Shown piece after piece: positions 8,398-16,143 of a stretch of 64,000 nucleotides of DNA. Under the pieces are notes generated by a model. That model was not told the DNA's origin. It did no database searches and worked only from the letters and a program-made list of their open reading frames with translations. A program made the translations under genes and the position numbers. Positions within the stretch are counted from its first letter, which is position 1; the number at the start of each line of letters is the position of its first letter. The stretch comes from CAVVDY01 sp963819645. GTDB taxonomy: Bacteria; Acidobacteriota; Terriglobia; Terriglobales; Acidobacteriaceae. Location: NCBI GenBank assembly GCA_963819645.1, contig CAWFWZ010000002.1:194864-258863 (forward strand), written 5' to 3'.

Positions 8398-9762
8398 CGT
8401 GTTTGTATCATCGGCTCCGGGCCTGCCGGATGCTATGTCGCCGAGCACCTGCTGAAGCTGCTCCCCAACGCACGTATCGATGTGCTGGAGAAGCTGCCGG
8501 TTCCATTCGGCCTGATTCGCTACGGTGTTGCGCCTGACCATCAGAGCACCAAGGGAGCAGCTCGCGTTCTGGATCGTACCCTTTCGCGTGATCGCGTCCG
8601 CTTCTTCGGCAACGTGGAAGTCGGACGTAATATCACGCTCAATGAACTTCGCGGAATGTACCACGTTGTGGTACTGGCGACAGGAGCGCCGCGCGACCGC
8701 AAGCTGGGTGTCCCCGGCGAAGATCTCCCCAACGTCATCGGTTCCGGAGCGTTTGTCGGCTGGTACAACGGACACCCTTCCCGCATTACACCCGAGTTGC
8801 GCGATGTCCGTTCAGCGGTGATTATCGGCAACGGCAATGTCGCGCTTGATGTAGCGCGCATCCTGGCCAAGCACGGCGATGAACTGAAGGGATCCGATCT
8901 GACTCCGGACGTTCTCGCGGCTTTGCGCTCGCAGCCCATCACAGACATTCATATCGTCGGCCGCCGCGGCGCGGCTGAGGCAAAGTTCAGTCCTACGGAG
9001 CTGAAAGAAATCGGGACGCTGCAACGGGCGAAAGCGATGGTCGAGGATCCGAACGGCGCCAGCGGCGATACTCCAGTCGAACAAGTGCTGCGGGAATTTA
9101 CTGCCGGCGATCGCACTGGCCTTCCGGTAACAATTCACTTTCATTTTGGGCTCATGACTTTGGCGTTCACGAACGGCGAAGAGTCCTCGGGGGCTAAAGC
9201 CCCCACGGATTTTCAACGGCCTGAACGCTGGCCTGAAGGCCAGCTCTACCCGAGCCTGGCTGAAGACCAGCACTATCCTGAAGGCCAGCTCCACCCAAGC
9301 CTGCAGTCTGTTCTCTTTCGCGCCGCCTCAGGTGAAGAAGTCGAAATCCCGGCGCAACTCGCCGTTACCTGTATCGGATACGAAGCTGTTCCCTGCTGCA
9401 CGGCGGCGCCGGCAAATGGTGTGTTCTCCAACGATGGGGGCCGAATTGGCGATGGGCTCTACGTGGTCGGCTGGGCCAAGCGCGGTCCGTCGGGTACGAT
9501 TCCTACCAATCGCGCTGAAGCGCTGGAGGTAGCGCAGAAGATCGCGAGCGAAATCGCTGTAGCGCCAGATAAGGACGCCGCCGATCTCGCCGAATTGTTA
9601 CACTCGCGTGGCGTGGTTTGGACCGACTATGCAGGCTGGAGGCGAATTGAAGAGGCAGAGCGCGCAGGGGCATGCGACGAGCGCTGCCGCCTGAAACTCG
9701 TGCGGGCAGAAGAGATGATGCGGATTGCGCGGCAGACCGACCTGGAACTGAAGGGGAATTGA
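8380..9762 (+). CDS. adrenodoxin-type ferredoxin/flavodoxin-NADP+ reductase with an in-frame repeat insertion
   Basis: A 460-residue FprA-like flavoprotein. The FAD-binding motif IGSGPAGCYVAEHL is near residues 11-24, the family signature GVAPDH near 49, the NADP-binding VIIGNGNVALDVARIL near 147-162, and VGWAKRGPSGTIPTN near the C-terminus. It moves electrons from NADPH to a ferredoxin or flavodoxin. As the last box-cluster gene it is the best candidate to replace the reductase function of BoxA. Two oddities: the first codons (MANGEQR) are encoded by a period-7 repeat tract, and about 41 codons around 9184-9306 consist of dispersed palindromic repeats also found between genes. Without that segment ...TNGE would join ...LQSVLFR, as in a normal beta hairpin. 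Confidence 0.88.
   Translation: MANGEQRVCIIGSGPAGCYVAEHLLKLLPNARIDVLEKLPVPFGLIRYGVAPDHQSTKGAARVLDRTLSRDRVRFFGNVEVGRNITLNELRGMYHVVVLATGAPRDRKLGVPGEDLPNVIGSGAFVGWYNGHPSRITPELRDVRSAVIIGNGNVALDVARILAKHGDELKGSDLTPDVLAALRSQPITDIHIVGRRGAAEAKFSPTELKEIGTLQRAKAMVEDPNGASGDTPVEQVLREFTAGDRTGLPVTIHFHFGLMTLAFTNGEESSGAKAPTDFQRPERWPEGQLYPSLAEDQHYPEGQLHPSLQSVLFRAASGEEVEIPAQLAVTCIGYEAVPCCTAAPANGVFSNDGGRIGDGLYVVGWAKRGPSGTIPTNRAEALEVAQKIASEIAVAPDKDAADLAELLHSRGVVWTDYAGWRRIEEAERAGACDERCRLKLVRAEEMMRIARQTDLELKGN
9184..9306. repeat. dispersed hairpin element inserted in frame in the reductase gene
   Basis: It contains GGGGGCTAAAGCCCCC (9189-9204), GCTGGCCTGAAGGCCAGC (9227-9244), a third hairpin around CTGGCTGAAGACCAG (about 9258-9272) and a partial fourth copy (about 9279-9297). 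The block CGGCCTGAACGC - stem - GCTCTACCCGA (9217-9253) recurs at 12409-12445 between genes. The reading frame is kept throughout. Confidence 0.8.
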
Positions 9763-9869
9763 CTTACCCGCCCGCCTCCCCAACAATTAACGTGAGGGTT
9801 CGAAAAACCTCGTCAGTGGGGCGCGCTTCCAACCGAGATAGACTGTTCAGATTCGAGGATGCCTGAGCG

Positions 9870-10445
9870 TTGGCATTGGCCCACAATAGCAACATAACCG
9901 CGTTGAAAGAGCTACCCCGAACCCGGTGCGAAGCTGTGGCCCACGGTTCAGGCCACAAGAAAGGCCTGCGCGCGGTTGCCGTCCTTGAGGCGGTGAAAGG
10001 GCTGCTGGCTATCGCGGCCAGTTTTGTCTTCCTCGAAATCGTCCACAAGAACGTCGATCTGGAAGATGCGGCGCAGAACCTGCTGTACTACCTGCACATC
10101 GATCCGGATCGCCGCTTGTCACAAGCCTTCGTCCATGCAGCCGGCAAGGTAATGGACGTCAACGTCACGCTGGTACTGGTAATCGCCTTCGTCTACGCTG
10201 CCGGCCGCTTCATTGAGGGGTACGGCCTGTGGAGACAGCGCGCATGGGGAGAGTGGCTGGCGATTATCTCGGGCGCAGTGTATCTGCCTTTTGAGCTGTA
10301 CAAACTCATTCGCCATCCCAACTGGATTCATTGGACCATCCTTTTAGTCAACATCGTGGTCGTGCTCTATATCGGGTGGGTGCGGTGGGAAGAAATCAGC
10401 GCGCGACGCGCCGCTCGGGTACGATTGGCGGAAAATGCCGACTAA
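9870..10445 (+). CDS. DUF2127 family membrane protein
   Basis: The product is about 191 residues if started at the TTG at 9870; there is no ATG in frame near the 5' end, so the start is uncertain. After a hydrophilic N-terminus, HKKGLRAVAVLEAVKGLLAI opens the first membrane segment. Three further hydrophobic stretches follow (DVNVTLVLVIAFVYAAG, WLAIISGAVYLPFELY, WTILLVNIVVVLYIGW), matching the DUF2127 pattern of four helices. The function is unknown. It lies 107 bases after the reductase and is probably not part of the benzoyl-CoA pathway. Confidence 0.75.
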   Translation: MALAHNSNITALKELPRTRCEAVAHGSGHKKGLRAVAVLEAVKGLLAIAASFVFLEIVHKNVDLEDAAQNLLYYLHIDPDRRLSQAFVHAAGKVMDVNVTLVLVIAFVYAAGRFIEGYGLWRQRAWGEWLAIISGAVYLPFELYKLIRHPNWIHWTILLVNIVVVLYIGWVRWEEISARRAARVRLAENAD

Positions 10446-10457
10446 CCAGCTTTGGAC

Positions 10458-11003
10458 TTAGTGGGCGGGGGACGTGGGTGCAGGTGAAGCTGCGGGTTGC
10501 TGTCCTGCCAGATCTGACTTTTGCGGGTTGTAGTAGAAGTGCATTCTCAACCCGAGATATGGACCGTGGAATTCCGTCGGCAACGGGCTGAACGGATCCG
10601 ACGCGACAATGCCTCCGTAGGCTGCGCGATCAAGCTGGATGTCGCCTGACGATCCGGTATATTGCATGCCCGCAACCTTACCGTTGGGCAAGACCACGAA
10701 CTGGATTGATACCTTGCCCCTCTCCAGCAGTGGCGGCCTGGCTGCCTCCGGAATAATTGCGTACCAATTCTTTCTCACGGCTGAGAGCAACCTACTCAGG
10801 TACGGACCAAAGTCCACCCCTTGAGTATCCGTGAGTACCTCGAGGTTTCCCTGAACGCGGGCTTTGCCGGCTAACGGATCCGCCTGAGTGGCTTGCTGAG
10901 CATCCGATGGCGGACGAGCGGGCTGGGTCGAGTTTTGTGCGAAGGTCGGTTGTAGCATGAGGAGCAGAATAATGGGACCGGCCACTGTCCTTGGAAAATG
11001 CAT
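10458..11003 (-). CDS. secreted TonB C-terminal-domain protein without membrane anchor
   Basis: The 181-residue product has a signal peptide (IILLLMLQPTFAQ), a short Pro/Gln-rich linker and a C-terminal domain of about 115 residues from RVQGNLEVLTDTQG. That domain is close to the C-terminus of the TonB-like protein at 23293-24394: both contain VDFGPYLSR, NWYAIIPE, ARPPLL, RGKVSIQF, ASDPFSPLP and FHFYYNPQK-like strings. The usual TonB anchors its C-terminal domain in the inner membrane; this version appears to be exported and released. It is divergent to selD. The function is unknown; it may bind the same partner as its paralogue. Confidence 0.7.
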   Translation of the reverse strand: MHFPRTVAGPIILLLMLQPTFAQNSTQPARPPSDAQQATQADPLAGKARVQGNLEVLTDTQGVDFGPYLSRLLSAVRKNWYAIIPEAARPPLLERGKVSIQFVVLPNGKVAGMQYTGSSGDIQLDRAAYGGIVASDPFSPLPTEFHGPYLGLRMHFYYNPQKSDLAGQQPAASPAPTSPAH

Positions 11004-11120
11004 GTCGACACCTCAAGCGTGCGGGTGCTCCAAGATATATGTTCCTTATCCGAATGTCATCTCTTGTTTCTCGAGCATTCAACCAACTGGCAACGCTCCT
11101 GCGTTGCTAGAATAAAGCTG

Positions 11121-12170
11121 ATGGCTGAAGGCAGCGCAGTACGCCTAACGGAGATGGTCAAAGCTGCGGGTTGAGCGAGCAAGCTAAGTCCGGCGGTGCT
11201 GGACTCGGTGCTTGGGAAATTAGCCCGGCAACATGACCCGAACGTGCTCATCGGCTTCGACACAGCCGACGACGCGGGCGTGTATCAACTCACGCCTGAG
11301 CTGGCAGTCGTGCAGACAGCCGACTTCTTCACGCCCATCGTCGATGATCCTTTGTCTTCGGGCAGATCGCCGCGACCAACGCGCTGAGCGACGTATACGC
11401 TATGGGCGGCAAACCCGTGAGCGCGCTCGCGCTGGTGTGCTTCCCAGAGGATGGCGACCCGAACATTCTGGAGCGAATGCTCTCCGGCGGATTGTCGAAG
11501 ATGATTGAGGCGAACTGTACGGTGATCGGCGGCCACAGCATTCGCGATCCTGAGATCAAGCTGGGCTACTCGGTGACGGGAACGGTCCATCCGAAGAAGA
11601 TTCTGGCCAACAGCTGGAGCACGTGCGGGCGATCGCCTGATTATCACCAAAGCCCTCGGGACCGGCGTGATCTCTACGGCTATTAAGCGCAACAAAGCAG
11701 ACTTTGCCTGGACGCGTGGCGCGATTCGCTCCATGATCACGCTTAACAAGACAGCGGCCGATGTCATCGCCGACGGATTCGAAGTGCATGGCCTGACCGA
11801 CGTCACCGGTTTCGGCCTGATCGGCCATGCGCGCGAGCTGGCACGCGGCTCGGGTGTAAGCTTGCGCATCTTTGCGTCGAAGATTCCGTTGCTTGAAGGC
11901 GCGCTGGAGTGCGTGCATCGCGGTTATGTTCCCGGAGGCTTGAAAGCGAATCGCGGCTTCGTGGAAGGCTGTGTGGAATACGCTGCTGAGGTGCCGGAAG
12001 ACTTGCGAACAATGCTCTATGATCCGCAGACCGCGGGAGGGCTGCTGATCTCGCTTGCTGCGGCCGATTGTCAGCGCATGTTGGAGAAGCTATCTGCGGC
12101 CGGAGTGGGTGCCAGTGAGATCGGCGAGGTGCTGGAGAAGCAAGCGCCGCTGATCAGGATCGAAGCGTAG
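11121..12170 (+). CDS. selD: selenophosphate synthase SelD, with in-frame UGA (selenocysteine); two compensating indels
   Basis: SelD makes selenophosphate from selenide and ATP. Translation from ATG 11121 gives ...RLTEMVKAAG, then UGA at 11172-11174, then ASKLSP. The UGA sits where E. coli SelD has its catalytic Cys17, and many bacteria carry selenocysteine there. After it come DTADDAGVY, TADFFTPIVDDP, AMGGKP, GGHSI, the LTDVTGFGLIGH block and the YDPQTAGGLL block, all SelD signatures. A base appears lost near 11352 (TTT for TTTT) and one gained near 11614, so the frame changes and returns. Total length is about 349 codons, as expected. A stem-loop follows the UGA. The selB gene is 9 kb away. 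Confidence 0.9.
11172..11213 (+). promoter_or_regulatory. candidate bacterial SECIS stem-loop at the selD UGA
   Basis: Downstream of UGA 11172-11174 the inner stem AGTCC (11187-11191) pairs with GGACT (11201-11205) around loop GGCGGTGCT, and an outer AAGC (11181-11184) pairs with GCTT (11210-11213). The apical loop lies about 20 bases after the UGA and contains GGT, as in known bacterial SECIS elements bound by SelB. Confidence 0.55.
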
Positions 12171-12203
12171 GTAACGCCGGTCTGACGACCGGCACTCCCC
12201 AAG

Positions 12204-12335
12204 TTATTTGCTCTTTGCGGCTTTGGTCGTCTTTTCGGAAGCCGCTGCTCTCAACTCTCTGGTTTTGATACGCAGCTTGTCCCTTTGAGCACGGAGCCGA
12301 TGAGCGCGCGAGCGATCGCCGTTCTTAAATGACAT
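12204..12335 (-). CDS. possible small basic protein, 43 residues
   Basis: ATG (12335-12333) to TAA (12206-12204) gives 43 residues beginning MSFKNGDRSRAHRLR and ending in KSK. It is strongly basic, with a predicted amphipathic helix (RLRAQRDKLRIKTRELRAA). A GGGGTGA sequence precedes the ATG at suitable distance. The frame stays open upstream, so a longer product is possible. It could be a nucleic-acid-binding protein, but no family is recognised. It lies between selD and isocitrate dehydrogenase. Confidence 0.4.
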   Translation of the reverse strand: MSFKNGDRSRAHRLRAQRDKLRIKTRELRAAASEKTTKAAKSK

Positions 12336-12383
12336 GATTTCACCCCAGAGTTGATAGTACTCTTCAGCGCAGATGTGCGCTTC

Positions 12384-12445
12384 CCGGGCTAAAGCCCAAC
12401 GTCAGAGCCGGCCTGAACGCGGCGCTGAAGCGCCGCTCTACCCGA
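12384..12445. repeat. intergenic copy of the hairpin element found inside the reductase gene
   Basis: GGGCTAAAGCCC (about 12386-12397) is followed by CGGCCTGAACGC (12409-12420), the hairpin GGCGC-TGAA-GCGCC (12421-12434) and GCTCTACCCGA (12435-12445). The flanks are identical to 9217-9253 while the stem differs by paired changes. The rest of the spacer to 12480 is low complexity (repeated CCGATCTAGATCT-like text). Confidence 0.75.
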
Positions 12446-12480
12446 CCTATATCTCTACCCGATCTAGATCTCCGCGAGAT

Positions 12481-13524
12481 CTACATTTCCACTTCCACCG
12501 GCTGCGGCTGTGGCGGCGGGATGGTATGCAGCGCATCGACCATCGCGTCGGTGAACTCCGTGGTGCTGGCGCTGCCGCCAACGTCGCGCGTCAGATGCTT
12601 CTTTTCGGTGAAGACCTTCTCAATCGCGAGGCGAATGTGGTTGGCCGCGTTCTCCTCGCCCAAGTGCCGCAGCATCAGAATGCCGGAGCGCAGCACCGCC
12701 GTCGGGTTAGCCATGTCTTTGCCGGCGATGTCGGGCGCGGAGCCGTGCACCGCTTCGAAGATGGCGCACTCGTGTCCGAAGTTCGCGCCCGGCACCAGGC
12801 CGAGTCCGCCGACCAGACCGGCGCACAGATCGGAGACGATATCGCCGTAGAGATTTTCCAGCAGCAGGATGTCGTACTGATAGGGATTCATGACCAGCTG
12901 CATGCAGGTGTTGTCGACGATGTGCTCGCCGTAGGTGATCTCCGGGTATTCCTTGGACACATTGCGCGAGCAGCGAATGAAGAGCCCGTCGGACATCTTC
13001 ATGATGTTGGCTTTGTGGATGGAATGAATCTTTTTACGCTTCACCCGGCGAGCGTACTCAAAGGCGAAGCGCGCGATGCGCGTGGAGGCCTTCTCGGTGA
13101 TGATCTTCAGGCTCTCGACCACGCCGGGCACGACTTCGTGCTCGATGCCGGAGTACAGTCCCTCGGTGTTCTCGCGCACGACGATGAGATCGATGCCTTG
13201 ATAGCGGGAGGGAACGCCCGGCAGGCTGCGAATGGGCCGGAAGTTGGCGAACAGCTCAAACTTCTTGCGCAGCGCGACGTTGATGCTGGAGAATCCGCCG
13301 CCGATCGGAGTGGTGACCGGGCCTTTAAGTCCGACCTTCGTCCGCTCAATCGACTCGATCAGTTCCTTCGGAATGTACTCGTGGTATTTCTCGTAGGCCT
13401 CGGCGCCGGCGGCGTAGCTTTCCCACTCGAACTTCACGCCGGTGGCTTCCAGAATGCGGACGGTGGCGTTCACGACCTCGGGGCCGATGCCGTCGCCGGG
13501 TATAAGAGTAATTTTATGTGCCAT
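12481..13524 (-). CDS. isocitrate dehydrogenase, isopropylmalate-dehydrogenase type (NAD+-dependent)
   Basis: A 347-residue beta-decarboxylating dehydrogenase with ITLIPGDGIGPEV at the N-terminus, the substrate loop VRENTEGLYSGIEH, KANIMKMSDGLF, the metal-binding stretch DNTCMQLVMNP...LLLENLYGDIVSDL, and the cofactor segment EAVHGSAPDIAGKDMANPTA. The overall pattern is that of the small NAD-type isocitrate dehydrogenases of the TCA cycle rather than LeuB or the large NADP enzyme. The Pro-rich tail PPPQPQPVEVEM is not conserved. It precedes no obvious operon partner; nrdR lies upstream on the same strand after a 32-base period-7 tract. Confidence 0.9.
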   Translation of the reverse strand: MAHKITLIPGDGIGPEVVNATVRILEATGVKFEWESYAAGAEAYEKYHEYIPKELIESIERTKVGLKGPVTTPIGGGFSSINVALRKKFELFANFRPIRSLPGVPSRYQGIDLIVVRENTEGLYSGIEHEVVPGVVESLKIITEKASTRIARFAFEYARRVKRKKIHSIHKANIMKMSDGLFIRCSRNVSKEYPEITYGEHIVDNTCMQLVMNPYQYDILLLENLYGDIVSDLCAGLVGGLGLVPGANFGHECAIFEAVHGSAPDIAGKDMANPTAVLRSGILMLRHLGEENAANHIRLAIEKVFTEKKHLTRDVGGSASTTEFTDAMVDALHTIPPPQPQPVEVEM

Positions 13525-13556
13525 TTGTTAGTTGTCAGGTGTCAGGTTGTCAGGTT

Positions 13557-14126
13557 TCAGTAGTTCGGATTCAGGTTCGGAGTCGCCGTGATATCCTGAG
13601 ACGCTGACTGCCTCGACAACAACCTCTGACTGACAACCGACACTGATCGACTTACCTTTCGGCGGCGATGCTCTTTCGTATCCAGCAAGTCCTTCAGTTC
13701 CGACATAAACTCGCCGACATCTTTGAAATCGAGATAGACGGATGCGAAGCGCACGTAAGCGACTTTGTCGATATTCTTCAACCGGTTCATGATGAGCTCG
13801 CCGATCTGGCTAGTCGTGCGCTCACGCTCGGCCGAATCGATGACAAAGCCCTCAGCGTCGTTGACGATCTGCTCCAGCGTGCCCATGGATACAGGACGTT
13901 TTTCGCAGGCACGCAGCAGTCCGGCAAGCACTTTCTGGCGCTCAAACTTCTCGCGCCGCCCGTCTTTCTTCACCACCATGTAGGGAATCTCGTCGATGCG
14001 CTCGTAGGTGGTGAAGCGCCTTTCGCACTTCAGGCACTCGCGGCGGCGGCGAATCGATTCGCCTTCCTTGCTCTCGCGCGAGTCGACTACCTTGTCATTT
14101 TCAAAGCCGCAGAACGGACATTTCAT
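13557..14126 (-). CDS. nrdR: NrdR, transcriptional repressor of ribonucleotide reductase genes
   Basis: A 189-residue product. The N-terminal zinc ribbon is CPFCGFENDKVVDSR...CLKCERRFTTYER (residues 3-43). An ATP-cone domain follows (VVKKDGRREKFERQKVLAGLLRACEKRPV). NrdR senses dATP/ATP and represses nrd operons. The conserved core ends near residue 160. The last ~30 residues (from about SRSVSVVSQRLL) are encoded by period-7 repetitive DNA and are not typical of the family. Its ATG overlaps the stop codon of the upstream HD-GYP gene as ATGA. Confidence 0.93.
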   Translation of the reverse strand: MKCPFCGFENDKVVDSRESKEGESIRRRRECLKCERRFTTYERIDEIPYMVVKKDGRREKFERQKVLAGLLRACEKRPVSMGTLEQIVNDAEGFVIDSAERERTTSQIGELIMNRLKNIDKVAYVRFASVYLDFKDVGEFMSELKDLLDTKEHRRRKVSRSVSVVSQRLLSRQSASQDITATPNLNPNY

Positions 14127-15331
14127 GGATGAGAGAGAACGGGCATGGCCCGAACTTCGATTCTAGCAGGGCAGGAAGAACGGCTCACCACGGAGGTCAC
14201 GGAGTACACGGAGAAGAAGGACGTAAGAGAGTCCGGGGACTCTCGCAGAAGAGGGAGCAGGGCATCTACCACAGAGACACAGAGGCACGGAGCAATGAAT
14301 GATTTCTTTATCTTCTGTGTCTCTGCGTCTCTGTGGTGAAAACGGGTTATAGCCGCCATCTGCTTGCGGTTGATCATAGAAATGAACGCGCGAACGATAT
14401 TCGGGTCCCACAGACCACGGTCGGCTTCGTGCTGCATCACGTCAATTGCAGCCTCGTGCGACAGCGCCGCCTTGTAGGGGCGCGCAGTGCGAAGCGCGTC
14501 ATAAACATCCACCACCTGCAGCACCCGCGCCAGCAACGGGATGTCCTCACCGGCGAGGCCATCGGGATAGCCGCTGCCATCCCAATGCTCATGATGGTGT
14601 CGAATGATGGGCAGCACCTTGCGCAGCGACTTCAGCGGCTTGCAAATGCGCTCGCCGATGACGGGATGCCGCTGCATTACCTTGCGCTCCGCCGCTGTCA
14701 GATTCGAGCCTTTGTTAAGAATGTCGTCGGGGATCGCCACCTTGCCCAGATCGTGCAGGAAGCCACCACGCTGCAGCGCGACGATCGACTCTTCGTCCAG
14801 CCCGAGACATCGGCCCAAGTCGCTGGCATAGCGCGACAGTCGCTCACAATGTCCTTCGGTGTAGGGGTCGCGCGACTCAACGCTCAAGCCCAGCGAGCAC
14901 AGCACCGCGCTGGCGTGGTCGAGTTCGTCGGTAAACTGCTTCAGCTTTACCAGAGAACTGACGCGAGCAAACAGTTCTTCCGGGTATGTCGGTTTATTCA
15001 GGAAGTCATCGGCCCCGGCATTGATGCCGCGCAGCCGGCTCTCGCGGTCGCTCAGCCCGGTGATGATGATGACCGGAATCAGCCGCGTTGCCGGATTCGA
15101 CTTCAGTTCCTGGCACAGCTGGTAGCCAGACTTGCCGGGCAACATGACGTCCAGCAGGATCACATCTGGCGGATGGCGATGGATCTCACGCTCGGCCGCT
15201 TCGGCGCTGCCCACGGCACAAGCCGCGTAGCCGCGGGATTGCAGCATCGCGTGCATGGTGCTGAGATTGTCGCGATTATCATCGACGACCAGCACTCGCG
15301 GCCGCTGCTTTGGGACAAGAATTTTTCCCAT
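14123..15331 (-). CDS. two-component response regulator with HD-GYP cyclic-di-GMP phosphodiesterase domain
   Basis: The 402-residue product has a receiver domain at residues 12-130 with the acidic pair Asp17/Asp18, phospho-acceptor Asp61 and Lys113. An HD-GYP domain follows at about 145-330, with HD at 193-194 (FLHDLGK) and HHEHWDGSGYPDG at 246-258. Such proteins hydrolyse c-di-GMP under control of a sensor kinase. The last ~60 residues are read through an acidobacterial dispersed repeat (14188-14340) and look unrelated to the family. They run into the nrdR start codon. No cognate kinase is adjacent. Confidence 0.9.
   Translation of the reverse strand: MGKILVPKQRPRVLVVDDNRDNLSTMHAMLQSRGYAACAVGSAEAAEREIHRHPPDVILLDVMLPGKSGYQLCQELKSNPATRLIPVIIITGLSDRESRLRGINAGADDFLNKPTYPEELFARVSSLVKLKQFTDELDHASAVLCSLGLSVESRDPYTEGHCERLSRYASDLGRCLGLDEESIVALQRGGFLHDLGKVAIPDDILNKGSNLTAAERKVMQRHPVIGERICKPLKSLRKVLPIIRHHHEHWDGSGYPDGLAGEDIPLLARVLQVVDVYDALRTARPYKAALSHEAAIDVMQHEADRGLWDPNIVRAFISMINRKQMAAITRFHHRDAETQKIKKSFIAPCLCVSVVDALLPLLRESPDSLTSFFSVYSVTSVVSRSSCPARIEVRAMPVLSHP
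14188..14338. repeat. CACAGAGACACAGAGG-type dispersed repeat, inverted pair
   Basis: ACCACAGAGACACAGAGGC (about 14267-14286) and its inverted counterpart TCTGTGTCTCTGCGTCTCTGTGG (about 14314-14336) face each other around about 27 bases. A related ACCACGGAGGTCACGGAG lies at about 14187-14205. The pair can form a long hairpin and encodes the tail of the HD-GYP reading frame. Confidence 0.6.
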
Positions 15332-15453
15332 GCCAAGACGTGTGAGGTGCTGGGTTTTGCAGGGGTTGCATGTAAGCCGCTCAGCGTTCTACTGAGTGCC
15401 CGGTTACTAAAGTCACTTGCGCGTTTTCGAAAGCAAGTTGTAGCGTTGACCTA

Positions 15454-16143
15454 ATGCCTAGTGTTGCCGGGCTCAGGAGTTTCGCAGGGATCACGCTGGC
15501 GCTGGCCTTGGCGGTTCCGGCATGGAGCGCTGCCAAACCCCATGTCGTCTTCCTCGGCAAGGCGCAAACTGTCAAAATCTCTTTTGGACGTGACGAGAGC
15601 CAGTCGGCCGCCATCAACGTGCGTCCGCTGTACGTCGATACCAAGCTGAAGGACTACACCCTTGGCGATGCTCACGACATCACTGACCGTCAGTTCGTGG
15701 TGCAGAGCGCATATCGCCTGAACGACCGGCTTCCTGGCGACTCTCCCAAGCAGGTTAAGTGGATTTGGCAGCGTGGCGACTGGCTGCTGGTCGATCGGGT
15801 GAGCGGCCACATCGTGCAACTGAAGCTACCCGATTTCGATAGCGCCACCTCGCACGTGAGCTGGTACCGGGACTACGCTGCGTATTGCGGGGTTTCCGAG
15901 AGTGGCACCCGGTGGACCGCAGTGGTAGCGCAATCCGGGGTGCGCAAGGTGCTGTTTCGCAAAGAACTGCCAAAGCCTACCGCGACCAATACCGATGCTG
16001 CTGCGGCAGACTGTTCGACCGCAACCTGGGAACGGCATCCGGCCCGAGTGACCTTCTCACCAGCCAACGGCCAGGCCTTTACCGTAAATGTAGTGACGCA
16101 TCATGCGGAAGAGCTGGCGGTAGACGGCGACGTGGAGCAGTAG
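15454..16143 (+). CDS. secreted protein of unknown function
   Basis: A 229-residue product with a signal peptide (FAGITLALALAVPAWSA). The mature part is predicted beta-rich, with Trp-rich strings (KWIWQRGDWLLVDR) and two cysteines (in AAYCGVSES and AADCSTA) that could form a disulfide. No family is recognised. It is divergent to the HD-GYP gene across a ~120-base spacer. Start chosen at the ATG giving the complete signal peptide. Confidence 0.6.
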   Translation: MPSVAGLRSFAGITLALALAVPAWSAAKPHVVFLGKAQTVKISFGRDESQSAAINVRPLYVDTKLKDYTLGDAHDITDRQFVVQSAYRLNDRLPGDSPKQVKWIWQRGDWLLVDRVSGHIVQLKLPDFDSATSHVSWYRDYAAYCGVSESGTRWTAVVAQSGVRKVLFRKELPKPTATNTDAAAADCSTATWERHPARVTFSPANGQAFTVNVVTHHAEELAVDGDVEQ

